DNA from: JASHPR01 sp963844655
Lineage (GTDB): Bacteria; Actinomycetota; Actinomycetes; Streptosporangiales; Streptosporangiaceae
Length of the DNA: 64,000 nt
NCBI GenBank assembly: GCA_963844655.1
Contig: CAWJPA010000002.1
Location: 866,080-930,079, forward strand
Direction of reading: 5' to 3'
This document shows positions 38,012 through 46,754 of the stretch, in pieces. The position numbers and the translations under genes were made by a program. Position 1 is the stretch's first letter. Every line of letters begins with the position of its first letter. The notes under the pieces are model-generated. The model saw only the letters and a program-made list of their open reading frames with translations, had not been told where the DNA came from and made no database searches.

Positions 38012-38242
38012 GGCAACGGTTGCCGCTGCCCTACCCGGCCCAGGTGACTCGTCGGGCCAGCCGGAGACCAAGAGAAGCACCGTCCCGCTTTTGTACTGCC
38101 CGCCGCGCGGTGGCCGCGGCGAAGGACCGGGGCGGGCCAGGTAACGCTCGCTCACCGGGCTTGCCGTGCGGCGCTTGGCTGAGCCGCGGCGAGATATGCG
38201 AGGCCGTCACCTGGTGGCCAGCCAAAGATCACGGAAGGGGCG

Positions 38243-39199
38243 ATGGCAGTGAGCACACCGGTATGCGAGATGCTCGGGATCGAACAGCCGATCGTTCTGG
38301 CACCCATGGTCGACATTCCCCCTCTGGCGGCCGCGGTGTCCAACGCCGGCGCACTCGGCATGGTGACGCTGACCTGGTCCGCTGACACCGGAGCCATCGT
38401 CCGGGAGACGGCGGCGCTGACGGCGCGGCCGTTCGGGGGCAACTTCGTTCTCACCGAGGATCGTCACCGTCCCCTTGACCAGGCCCTTGAGGCCGGCTTG
38501 CGGATCGTCTCGTTTTTCTTGGGGGATCCCAGCGGCTACATCAAGCCTGTGCACGACGCCGGGGGAATCGTTATGCACACGGTCGGCAGTGCCGAGGAGG
38601 CACGGCGGGCAGTCGCGTCCGGCGTGGACGTGATCGTCGCCCAGGGCTGGGAGGCCGGGGGGCACGTGGGAAGTACCGTCGCGACACTGCCATTGGTGCC
38701 CGCTGTGGTGGACGCGGTGGCGCCGGTGCCAGTGATCGCGGCTGGCGGGATCGGTGACGCCCGAGGAGTCGCCGCGGTGCTCGCCCTGGGCGCCCAGGCC
38801 GCATGGCTAGGAACGCGGTTCCTGCTGGCCCGGGAGATGCCGATCCACGAGGACTACCGGCGCCGGCTAATCGCGGCGGCCGAGACCGACGCCCAGTGGT
38901 ACCCCAACCTGTACGACGTCGGGTGGCCCGACTCTCCCCACCGCGCCCTCCGCAACTCAACGGCCAGGGCATGGGAGGCCGCGGGCCGCCCCCCGGACGA
39001 CCAGCGGCCAGGAGAAGGCGACGTGATCGCCCACCTCGCCTCCGGCGAGGCAATCGTTCGATACGAGGGAGCGCCACCGATGGCCGGGACGACCGGTGAC
39101 ATCGAAGCGCTCTCGATGTGGGCCGGACAAAGCGTCGCGCTCGCGAGACAGCCACAGTCAGCGGCGGAAATCGTGACCGAGCTCACTTCCCACCTGTAA
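38243..39199 (+). CDS. Nitronate monooxygenase
   Basis: 318-aa TIM-barrel flavoenzyme of the nitronate monooxygenase (2-nitropropane dioxygenase) family. IEQPIVLAPM opens the barrel, AQGWEAGGHVGS carries the FMN-phosphate loop and active-site His (near residue 138), and VIAAGGIGDARGVAAVLALGA is the second FMN-binding loop. It oxidises toxic alkyl nitronates. The gene stands alone with GAAGGGG before the ATG. Confidence 0.92.
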   Translation: MAVSTPVCEMLGIEQPIVLAPMVDIPPLAAAVSNAGALGMVTLTWSADTGAIVRETAALTARPFGGNFVLTEDRHRPLDQALEAGLRIVSFFLGDPSGYIKPVHDAGGIVMHTVGSAEEARRAVASGVDVIVAQGWEAGGHVGSTVATLPLVPAVVDAVAPVPVIAAGGIGDARGVAAVLALGAQAAWLGTRFLLAREMPIHEDYRRRLIAAAETDAQWYPNLYDVGWPDSPHRALRNSTARAWEAAGRPPDDQRPGEGDVIAHLASGEAIVRYEGAPPMAGTTGDIEALSMWAGQSVALARQPQSAAEIVTELTSHL

Positions 39200-39467
39200 C
39201 CCGGGCCGGATGCGCTCGCATCGCCACCGCCGGCGCTATCGGCTCGGGTTCTTTACGAATGCGATCGTCACACGGCCCATTTCTGTCTGCGCGGTGTGCG
39301 CCGGCGAGGTTGCGCCGCGGATTCAATGTCGCCGGGTAATACGGCCCGACCGCCTGATCCGGGCGCGCCATTGATCGGCACCGCGTGGGCGTACCCCTCG
39401 TTGATGGGCGCCGACGTGCGCTATAACGTGGAATGTCGGTGGCGCGGTGCCACCGCGAGGAGGCCGG

Positions 39468-40073
39468 ATGCCGGCAGATCCGCCCAGCTCACCCGCGCTG
39501 CGCGCGTCCGACGCGGACCGCGACCGAGTCATCGAACTGCTGCGCGCCGCCGTCGCCGACGGCCGGCTCGACCCGGTCGAGTTCGACGAGCGGCTGGACG
39601 CGGCGCTGGCCGCCCGCACCATCGACGCGCTGGCCCCGCTCACCGCCGATCTGATCGCGGTGCCAGGCAGCGGCAGCGCACTAACGCTGCCGCTCGCTGG
39701 GACGCCGGCCGAGCCGGCCGCCGAACTGCTCACCATCAGCGAGAAGCACGGCACGGTGCGCCGCGACGGCCGGTGGACGCTGCCGCACCGGCTGGCGCTG
39801 CACACCGCGTGGAGCGACGTGATGCTGGACCTGACCAGCGCGGTGCGCACCGGGCCCGAGCTGGTCATCGAACTGCGGGTGCGCGGCGGCAGCGTGGAGC
39901 TGGTCCTCGTGCCGGGCATGGTAGTTGACGCCAACGAGCTGGCGGTGCGGCACAGCAAGCTGGCTATCACCAGGGACGCGGGCGAGAACACGCCGGAGAC
40001 GCTGCACGTCCGCCTGGTAGGCCGGATGCGGCACGGCCGGATCGACACCCGGTGGCTTGCGCCGCGCCAGTGA
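39468..40073 (+). CDS. DUF1707 domain protein
   Basis: 201 aa from ATG 39468 (GAGGAGG at 5 bases). The N-terminal ~55 residues are a DUF1707 (SHOCT-like) domain: ALRASDADRDRVIELLRAAV, then GRLDPVEFDERLDAALAART. The C-terminal half is beta-rich without membrane segments. DUF1707 proteins are widespread in actinomycetes; their role is unknown. Confidence 0.85.
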   Translation: MPADPPSSPALRASDADRDRVIELLRAAVADGRLDPVEFDERLDAALAARTIDALAPLTADLIAVPGSGSALTLPLAGTPAEPAAELLTISEKHGTVRRDGRWTLPHRLALHTAWSDVMLDLTSAVRTGPELVIELRVRGGSVELVLVPGMVVDANELAVRHSKLAITRDAGENTPETLHVRLVGRMRHGRIDTRWLAPRQ

Positions 40074-40420
40074 CGCGGCAGGCCCGGATACCGCGGGGCC
40101 GCTGTCTACCCGGCCGTTGATCGTGCCATTAACCGGGTGCCTGGCTTTGGCACCCCAGGCCTTGTCGGGGTTCAAACGGGACCTCGATCACCCCGCGGCC
40201 GCCAGGACCAGCGGCGATGTGGGTACCAAACCGCTGACTGCGCATGATGCTGATCGTGGCACACCGCCCCGGCAGTCGTCGCCGGGCGGCCGGTCCAGTC
40301 GACGTCTGCGTCCCCATCGGGCAGTCTGTGCGGGTGGGAAGGCCGCCGTAGGCGCCCGGGTCTTCCCTGGCCTGCTGCAGTTCGTACGTATAGCGTCATC
40401 CGGCCGCAAGGGAGCAAGCA
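40074..40420. other. 347-bp gap without a supported gene
   Basis: No coding sequence, long repeat or RNA structure was recognised between the DUF1707 and ankyrin genes. Confidence 0.5.
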
Positions 40421-41032
40421 TTGGCCGTGGCTGGCACAACGGACCTCACGAGATTGCTGGTAGCGATCGCGAACCTTGATCACAAGACCGCTGTGGATCT
40501 TCTCGACGCGACACCGTCGCTAGCGACGGCCGGGCTGGCGCGACGCGACGAGTTCTTCCTCGCCGAGCGTCTCGCGCAGGTCTACGAAGACGACACCGCG
40601 TTGCATGCTGCTGGGTTCAGTTACGACCCTCAGATGGCGCGAGACCTGATCACACGCGGCGCCAACATTCGGGCCAGAAACCGGCGGGGCGCCGAACCCC
40701 TCCACGCGGCGGTGATCGGCATCCCCGGCTCGGCAAGCTGGAACCCGACACGCCAGCAGGATGTCATTCTCTATCTCATCGGCGCGGGCGCTGATCCCAA
40801 CGCGGCCGCCGCCGGCGGTGTGACACCACTGCATCGAGCTGTCCGAAACCGATGTTCGGCTGCTGTTGAGGCGCTCCTGCGGGCCGGTGCCGATCCTCGC
40901 CTCCAAAACGACCGCGGATCGACCGCGTCCGACCTCGCTCACCGGACAACCGGACGCGGTGGCACAGGCTCCGCACCGGCCAAGGCCGAACAACGAATCA
41001 TCATCGAACTGCTCGAGCTCAACACCGCCTGA
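40421..41032 (+). CDS. Ankyrin repeat protein
   Basis: 203 aa from TTG 40421 (GGGAGC upstream). At least three ankyrin-type repeats are visible: DTALHAAGFSYDPQMARDLI, AEPLHAAVIG and VTPLHRAVRN-x-CSAAVEALLRAGADPRLQN. The fold mediates protein contacts. No signal peptide or membrane segment is present. The partner is unknown; the gene stands alone. Confidence 0.85.
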   Translation: MAVAGTTDLTRLLVAIANLDHKTAVDLLDATPSLATAGLARRDEFFLAERLAQVYEDDTALHAAGFSYDPQMARDLITRGANIRARNRRGAEPLHAAVIGIPGSASWNPTRQQDVILYLIGAGADPNAAAAGGVTPLHRAVRNRCSAAVEALLRAGADPRLQNDRGSTASDLAHRTTGRGGTGSAPAKAEQRIIIELLELNTA

Positions 41033-41217
41033 GCCACGATCTCGACCCGCACGCGTGCAGCCCTTGGTCGCGAGCATGCCATCATCACGCCGGCCGCGCA
41101 GAGGCGTGCCGTCCACAACGGCTGCCCGGCCCGGCGGGTTTGACCTAGAGCGCGCTCTAGCATCCAGACTCATGCTCAGCGCCCGGACGGTACCGGGTGG
41201 CTGGAGAGGAACGCGGC

Positions 41218-42210
41218 ATGAAATACCGCACGATTGGCACGGACCAGAAGACCCGCCGTGAGGTGAGCGTGCTCAGCCTGGGCACGATGCACTTCGGCAC
41301 GGCGACCGACGAGGCGACCTCGTTCGCGATCCTGGACCGGTACGTGGAAGCCGGCGGCACCTTCATCGACACCTCTGACAACTACGCGTTCTGGACCGGC
41401 ACCCAAGGCGGGGAGAGCGAGGAACTGCTCGGCCGCTGGCGGCGCAGCCGCGGCGCCGGCGACGAGATCGTGATCGCGACAAAGCTGGGTGCCCGGCCGC
41501 TTACCCCGGGCACCAGCTTCACCGACAACGCCGAAGGACTGTCGGCCCGCGTGATCCGCGAGTCCTCCGAACGCAGCCGGGACCGGCTCGGCATGGCCCG
41601 GCTGGACTTGCTGTACGCGCATATTGACGATCCGGCGGTGCCGCTGGCCGAGACCGTGGAGGCCTTCGCCGCGCTGGTGGCCGAGGGCACCGTGGGCCTG
41701 CTGGGAGTGAGCAACCACTGGGCGTGGCAGGTGGAACGGGCCCGCAGCCTGGCTGCCGCTGCCGGGCTGCCGGGCTATGAGGTGCTGCAGTACCAGCACA
41801 GCTACCTGCGGCCGCGCGCCGACCTGCCGGGCTCGCGCAGTCCGGACGGCATGCCGGGAATGGTGGGCGGCGACCTGCTCAGCTACCTGCGCGCCGAACC
41901 GCAGCTGGCGATGGTCGCCTACTCACCCCTGCTGAAGGGCGGCTACGTCCGCCCGGACAAGCTGGATAGCCCCGAGTTCGCCGAGTACGACCACCCGGGC
42001 ACGCCCGTCCGGCTGGCGGCGCTGCGGGAGGTGGCCAAGGACGCTGGCGCGACCGTCAACAAGGTGGTCCTGGCCTGGCTGATCGGCGCGGAGATCCCGG
42101 TAATCCCGCTGATCGGCGCCTCGTCGGTGGCCCAACTCGATGAGAGCCTGGCCGCGGTGGACCTGGAGCTGACCATCGAACAGCGCGCGAGGCTGGACGC
42201 GGCCCGGTGA
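41218..42210 (+). CDS. Aldo/keto reductase
   Basis: 330 aa from ATG 41218 (GGAGAGG at 8 bases). A complete catalytic tetrad is visible: Asp and Tyr in FIDTSDNYAF, Lys in VIATKLG, His in YAHIDD. The C-terminal IPLIGASSVAQLDESL segment binds NADPH. It probably reduces an aldehyde or ketone. The IS3 remnant begins 32 bases downstream. Confidence 0.93.
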   Translation: MKYRTIGTDQKTRREVSVLSLGTMHFGTATDEATSFAILDRYVEAGGTFIDTSDNYAFWTGTQGGESEELLGRWRRSRGAGDEIVIATKLGARPLTPGTSFTDNAEGLSARVIRESSERSRDRLGMARLDLLYAHIDDPAVPLAETVEAFAALVAEGTVGLLGVSNHWAWQVERARSLAAAAGLPGYEVLQYQHSYLRPRADLPGSRSPDGMPGMVGGDLLSYLRAEPQLAMVAYSPLLKGGYVRPDKLDSPEFAEYDHPGTPVRLAALREVAKDAGATVNKVVLAWLIGAEIPVIPLIGASSVAQLDESLAAVDLELTIEQRARLDAAR

Positions 42211-42242
42211 CCATGGTGGCGGGCGCCCTGTGTACTGGTTGC

Positions 42243-42776
42243 CTACGGGCCGCAGCACTGCGGCCGGTGACCTGCTGGTGGCTGGCGGCGTGCTGATGTC
42301 GGGCAGTAGGTGAAGTCGGTGACCCAGGCCCGGTTCGGTGCACTGGCGCGGAACTGCTGGTTCAGCAGATCACGGGCACGCTGACCGTTCCGGGCCGGGA
42401 TTGTGGTGCGGACCTTGCGGCCGCGGACCAGACGCCGCATGCCCTCCTGGCGCATCAGCCGGTCCACGGTGTGCTTCGACGCGGCAGGGAAGCCGTTGCG
42501 CTGAAGCCAGGCCGTCATCTTGCGGCGACCGTAGAGCACCTCCGGCAACGGCCGGCCGCCAGGGCCGCCGGCGCGCAGGTAACGCAGCTTGCCGACGATC
42601 GCTGCGTCGGAGCACGTCCGCGGGGCCGGCGGCCTGGCCTTCCACGCCCGGTAGGTGCGCCGGGCGGCCTGCAGGCCCTGCTCGCGCAGGACCGCGCAGA
42701 CCGACTCGACCCCGCGGCCTTCGCCGCGCTGCTCGTCGATGAACGCGCAGATCAGCGGTGGCGAGGGTCGAGTTCC
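42243..42776 (-). pseudogene. IS3-family transposase OrfB, 3' truncated
   Basis: Reads FIDEQRGEGRG, AARRTYRAWKAR and PEVLYGRRKMTAWLQRNGF, followed by NRAWVTDFTYC, the start of the DDE (rve) domain with its first Asp. Unrelated sequence then ends at a stop at 42243. The remaining two catalytic acidic residues are absent, so it cannot transpose. Confidence 0.8.
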
Positions 42777-43063
42777 CTCGCGAAGAAAACCGAAGCCGCC
42801 TTCAAGATCTCGTTGGCCTCGCGCAGCTCGGCGTTCTCCTTCTTCAGCCGCCTGATCTCGGCCAGCTCGTCACTCGCCGGGCCGCTGCGCTGCCCGGTAC
42901 CCACCCGGGCCTGCGGCACCCACTTGCGCAGCGTCTCCGCACCAACCCCGAGCTTCGGGCCCAGCGCCCGGGCCACCGCCCACGCAGAGCCGTACTCATC
43001 GAGTCGCTCAAGGGCCATCCGGGTCGCGCGCTCCCGCTGCTCGGCGGGATACCTGTTCGGCAT
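42752..43063 (-). CDS. IS3-family transposase OrfA
   Basis: 103 aa from ATG 43063. It has the helix-turn-helix typical of IS3 OrfA (MPNRYPAEQRERATRMALER; LGVGAETLRKWVPQARV) and the leucine-zipper-like ELAEIRRLKKENAELREANEILKAA. It ends ELDPRHR where OrfB begins in another frame, the normal place for programmed frameshifting in IS3 elements. Confidence 0.88.
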   Translation of the reverse strand: MPNRYPAEQRERATRMALERLDEYGSAWAVARALGPKLGVGAETLRKWVPQARVGTGQRSGPASDELAEIRRLKKENAELREANEILKAASVFFARELDPRHR

Positions 43064-43116
43064 GATCTGCATCCTTCTCAAAGAAGGAAGCGACATCAAA
43101 GCGGGACGGTTCACTG

Positions 43117-46100
43117 TCAGGGCGGGGTGGTCTGGGCGCGTGGGGAGGAGGGTCGCAGGCGGATTTGCAGCTGATCCAGCAGGACGCCGAGGAACGGGTT
43201 GTACTGGTAGTTGGTGACTCGGGCGGACAGGAAGTCGACATTATTGAGGGTGGCCAGTGTCACCCAGGGGGCCGCGAAGGTGACGGCCCGGTCGACGGCG
43301 GCCCAGGTTTCCGCAGCCTGGGCTGGGTCAATCGCTTGCTGGCTGTCTGCCAGGTTCATCAGCCGGTCGGCCGCAGGGTCGCAGAAGAAGGAGCCGTTCC
43401 TGGTGGCGGCTGGGTCGTCGACGCGGAAGTCCGAGCAGCGGAAGAAAAGGTCGAAGAAGTCTGCCGCCGACGGGTAGTCGGCGAACCAGAGGCCGTCTGT
43501 GGCCTGAATCCGCCGGCGCGAGTCGTTGGTAGCCTGCTGCACGGCCAGGTTGGGTGCGATGTGCAAGATTGCCCGGTAGCCGAGTTCGCGTAGGACGGAG
43601 ACGGTGAAGGCGCCCGTCGCCGGGTCCGGGTCGTAGTCGTCGGACCATACCGTGACCCGCATTCCTTTCGTCCCGGACGCGGCCACGAGCAGGCGGGCTG
43701 CGGCCAGGTCGGGACCTACCCAGGTGCCGGAGGCGCTGGCATCAGCACTGAACGGACAGTAGCGCTGGTAGCCGGGGATGCCTGGCGGCAGGATCTGGCA
43801 GGTTGGTTCGGCCAGGTCCGCGCCGCCGAGCAATGTGACGAATCGGCTGCGGTCAGCGGCGAGGCTGAACGCCCGGCGGACACGGGGGTCGCTGAACGGC
43901 GCCACGCGGGTGTTGAACGCGGTGTATACGATTTCCGGCAGTGGGCTGATATGCACCTGGCCGGGGAACCGGGCGCTGAGCCCGGCGGTATCAGGCAGCG
44001 GATCGTTAGTCCAGTCGGCCTGCCCGTCCTCAATCTCGGCGGTTTCACCGGTGACCGAGGTGCCAAAGGTCCACACGATGTGATCCGGGGAACCCGCCGG
44101 CTGGGCGGCCGCCGACCATTCCCGGAAATACGGGTTTCGCGCGAAGGCAGCCTCCCGGCCCGGGATGTAGCGGATGATCATGTACGGGCCTGTACCCGGA
44201 ACCGGATCCCGGCCTGCGTCGCGGGCTGGGATGTATGGCGGCACGGGCGCGGTGAACTCGAAGGCGAGCTTGTCAAGAAAGTCGGGGTCCGGTGCGGTGA
44301 GCCGGAAGGTCACCGTGCCGCCGGAGTCGTCGGCTATGACGCCGCGATTAAGGTCGCAGAGCTTTCCGGGCGTGCACGCCGCGGCGCCCGCAATCCCGTC
44401 GAGGAACGATGCAGCTGTCTGGTTGAGCTCCAGTACCCGCTCGAGTGCATAGCGGAAGTCCTGCGCGCGCACTGGACGGCCGGTCGAGTAGCGCAACCCG
44501 GGCCGCAGCGTGAAGGTGTACACCGTCCCGCCAGCGCTCACCGTCGGCATGGCCAGCGCCAGGTCAGGCACCAGCTGCAGTCCGCTGCTGCCGCCCGTTT
44601 TCTGGAAGGTCACCAGCGTGTCGTAAGTGGCGTCGGAGAACTGCGCCTGCGTCAGGGGGTAGATCAGGGCGGGGTCGATCGACGTCGGCGGGACGACGCT
44701 GACCACTCGCAGCGTGCCGCCGGGCGACCGTGCGCCGCTCGCGGCGCCGACGGCGGCCCAGACGCCGCCGCTAGTGGCGGCGAGGCCCACAGGAGCACCG
44801 CCCACCGGGATCGGCGACTGGGGAGTGTCGGTGCCGGCGTTGATCTTTGTCAGCGCTGACGACAGCCGGGCCGCGGCCCACACCGAGCCCCCCGCGACTG
44901 CCAGCGCGTCCGGGCCGTCCCCGACGGGGATCGTGGCCGCGACAGCGTCCGTGCCTGGATCCACCCGCGTGACCGTGCTATCGAGCCCGTTAGCTACCCA
45001 CACCGAGCCAAGGCCGAAAACGATGGCAGTAGGCCCCGAACCGACAGGGATCTGCTGGCCCGGGCGGCGGGTGCGCGGATCGACCCGGGTAACGCTGTCG
45101 CCGGCCGGGCTGGTTACCCACACCGAGCCAGCGCCGAAGGCGATGCCGAACGGCGCCGAGGCCAGCGGGATCTCGAAGGTTGGCAGCCCCGAGACGGGAT
45201 TGAGAGCAGATATTCTGTCCGCTGCGGCGTCGGCCACCCAGATCGAGCCGCCGCCAGCAGCGACTCCGGTCGGTTCGGTTCCGACGGCGATGGTCTGGAC
45301 GACCTGGCCGACGGCCGCGTTGATCCGCGAGACCGTGCCGTCCAGGGTGCTGGCCACCCAGATGTCCGGCCCGGCGGCCGTGATCGCGCTGGGGTCAGCA
45401 CCCACCGGTATGGCCTGCTCGATCCAGTTGGTGACCGGGTTGATGCGGTAGACCACGTCAGCTTCCGGGCTCGTCACCCATACCGAGCCATCAGCCGAGA
45501 CCGCGGCGCCCGGCGGCCCTGGCAGAGTCACGCTGCGGGCGATGCCATTACCGGCCGCACTCACCTCAACGACGCCGTCGGCGAGCACCTTGCCGCCCGC
45601 CGGCCCTGCGGTAAGCAGGATCGGCAGGAAGACTGCTGCCAGGCCGAGCACTGCGGCTATCGCCGTCCACTGCAGGGCCCGCCCCCGTTGTGCATGGGCC
45701 CGTACGCGGACCGGCGGATCAACCGGTCCGCCCGGGTGCTGATCAGATGGCTGGTTCGGGGCCCCGCCAGCCACCGAGAACAGGGCCCGCCGCGCCGCGC
45801 CGCCTCCGGCCGGCTCAAGCTCAGGAGCCTGGAGCAGGATCGCGCGTTCCAGTTCGCGCAACTCCGGGCCGGGCTCAATGCCAAGCTCGCCGATCAGTAG
45901 CTCGCGGGCGCGGCGGAAGACGGCCAGCGCTTCGGCCTGCCGCCCCGAGCGGTACAGCGCCAGCATGAGCTGGGCGTGGAAGGCCTCTCGGTACGGGGAT
46001 CCAGCGATGAGCGCCTCAAGCTCTGGGACGAGCTCCCGGTGCTGCCCCAGGCGCAGCCGCGCCTCGGCAAGCTTTTCGACAGAGGTGAGCCGCTCATCCT

Positions 46101-46557
46101 CCAGCCGCTGCGCGGCCAGGACAGCGAATGGTGCCCCCTGGACGTCGGCCAGAGCCGACCCTCGCCACATCGCAAGCGCCGAGCTGACCAGGGTCACCGC
46201 CGTAGCCGCCTTACCTTGCTCCAGAGCGGCGCTGCCGCTGGCGGCGAGATCCCGGAACCGCCCTACGTCGACACAGCCGGGCCGGACATCGAGCAGGTAG
46301 CCAGCCGGCCTGGTCAGCAGCGACGCGCCGGAGGTGCTCATGGCGCGGCGGAGCCTGGAGATGTAGGTCTCCAGGGTGTGGGCCGCCGACGCGGGCGGCC
46401 ATTCACCCCACAGGTCGTCGATCAGCTGAACAGTCGGGACTGCCTGCCCGGCGTGGAGAGCAAGGTCAGCCAGTACCGCCCGCTGCCGGGGACCTCCGAT
46501 CGGAAGCGGAACCTGGTCCGCACAAAACTCGATCGCCCCGAGCAGCCTGAAATCCAT
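43117..46557 (-). CDS. Membrane-spanning BTAD regulator fused to beta-propeller and peptide-binding protein
   Basis: 1146 aa from ATG 46557 (GAGAGG 8 bases upstream). Domain order: OmpR-type winged helix (about 1-95, LLGAIEFCADQVPLPIGGPR; HTLETYISRLRRAM), BTAD bacterial transcriptional activation domain (100-245), Pro-rich linker, one membrane helix (297-316), YVTN-type beta-propeller (325-645) with six-fold repeats G-S-V-W-V-T and R-V-D-P, then an SBP_bac_5 peptide/nickel-binding domain (650-1140; PDLALAMPTVSAGGTVYTF, VRRAFSLAADR). The layout places the DNA-binding part inside and the binding domains outside, like ToxR-type one-component receptors. It is divergent from a propeller lipoprotein, its likely target or partner. 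Ligand unknown; peptide is a guess from the SBP family. Confidence 0.88.
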   Translation of the reverse strand: MDFRLLGAIEFCADQVPLPIGGPRQRAVLADLALHAGQAVPTVQLIDDLWGEWPPASAAHTLETYISRLRRAMSTSGASLLTRPAGYLLDVRPGCVDVGRFRDLAASGSAALEQGKAATAVTLVSSALAMWRGSALADVQGAPFAVLAAQRLEDERLTSVEKLAEARLRLGQHRELVPELEALIAGSPYREAFHAQLMLALYRSGRQAEALAVFRRARELLIGELGIEPGPELRELERAILLQAPELEPAGGGAARRALFSVAGGAPNQPSDQHPGGPVDPPVRVRAHAQRGRALQWTAIAAVLGLAAVFLPILLTAGPAGGKVLADGVVEVSAAGNGIARSVTLPGPPGAAVSADGSVWVTSPEADVVYRINPVTNWIEQAIPVGADPSAITAAGPDIWVASTLDGTVSRINAAVGQVVQTIAVGTEPTGVAAGGGSIWVADAAADRISALNPVSGLPTFEIPLASAPFGIAFGAGSVWVTSPAGDSVTRVDPRTRRPGQQIPVGSGPTAIVFGLGSVWVANGLDSTVTRVDPGTDAVAATIPVGDGPDALAVAGGSVWAAARLSSALTKINAGTDTPQSPIPVGGAPVGLAATSGGVWAAVGAASGARSPGGTLRVVSVVPPTSIDPALIYPLTQAQFSDATYDTLVTFQKTGGSSGLQLVPDLALAMPTVSAGGTVYTFTLRPGLRYSTGRPVRAQDFRYALERVLELNQTAASFLDGIAGAAACTPGKLCDLNRGVIADDSGGTVTFRLTAPDPDFLDKLAFEFTAPVPPYIPARDAGRDPVPGTGPYMIIRYIPGREAAFARNPYFREWSAAAQPAGSPDHIVWTFGTSVTGETAEIEDGQADWTNDPLPDTAGLSARFPGQVHISPLPEIVYTAFNTRVAPFSDPRVRRAFSLAADRSRFVTLLGGADLAEPTCQILPPGIPGYQRYCPFSADASASGTWVGPDLAAARLLVAASGTKGMRVTVWSDDYDPDPATGAFTVSVLRELGYRAILHIAPNLAVQQATNDSRRRIQATDGLWFADYPSAADFFDLFFRCSDFRVDDPAATRNGSFFCDPAADRLMNLADSQQAIDPAQAAETWAAVDRAVTFAAPWVTLATLNNVDFLSARVTNYQYNPFLGVLLDQLQIRLRPSSPRAQTTPP

Positions 46558-46754
46558 CGGCATTACCTCTCGAGGAAACGCCCGCGTCATCGCAGCATAC
46601 TGATGGCCCAGGCAGCAATGCCACAGCACGCCTGCCTGCGATTCGAGCGTTCTGCGACTTGCCGTCGAGCCCAGGGAACCTACCCTGCTCCCCATCCGCA
46701 ATGCCGCCCGGGTTCGCCGCCAGCAAGATGATCGACAAGAGGGGGACTCTCGAC

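Larger units (their letters stand above)
42243..43113 (-). mobile_element. IS3-family insertion sequence remnant
   Basis: OrfA is complete, but OrfB is cut after the start of its DDE domain, so the element has lost its 3' half. The 5' end is the terminal sequence TGAACCGTCCCG, read on the minus strand and ending at 43113. It lies 3 bases past the stop codon of the large regulator gene (43117-43119). Confidence 0.75.
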
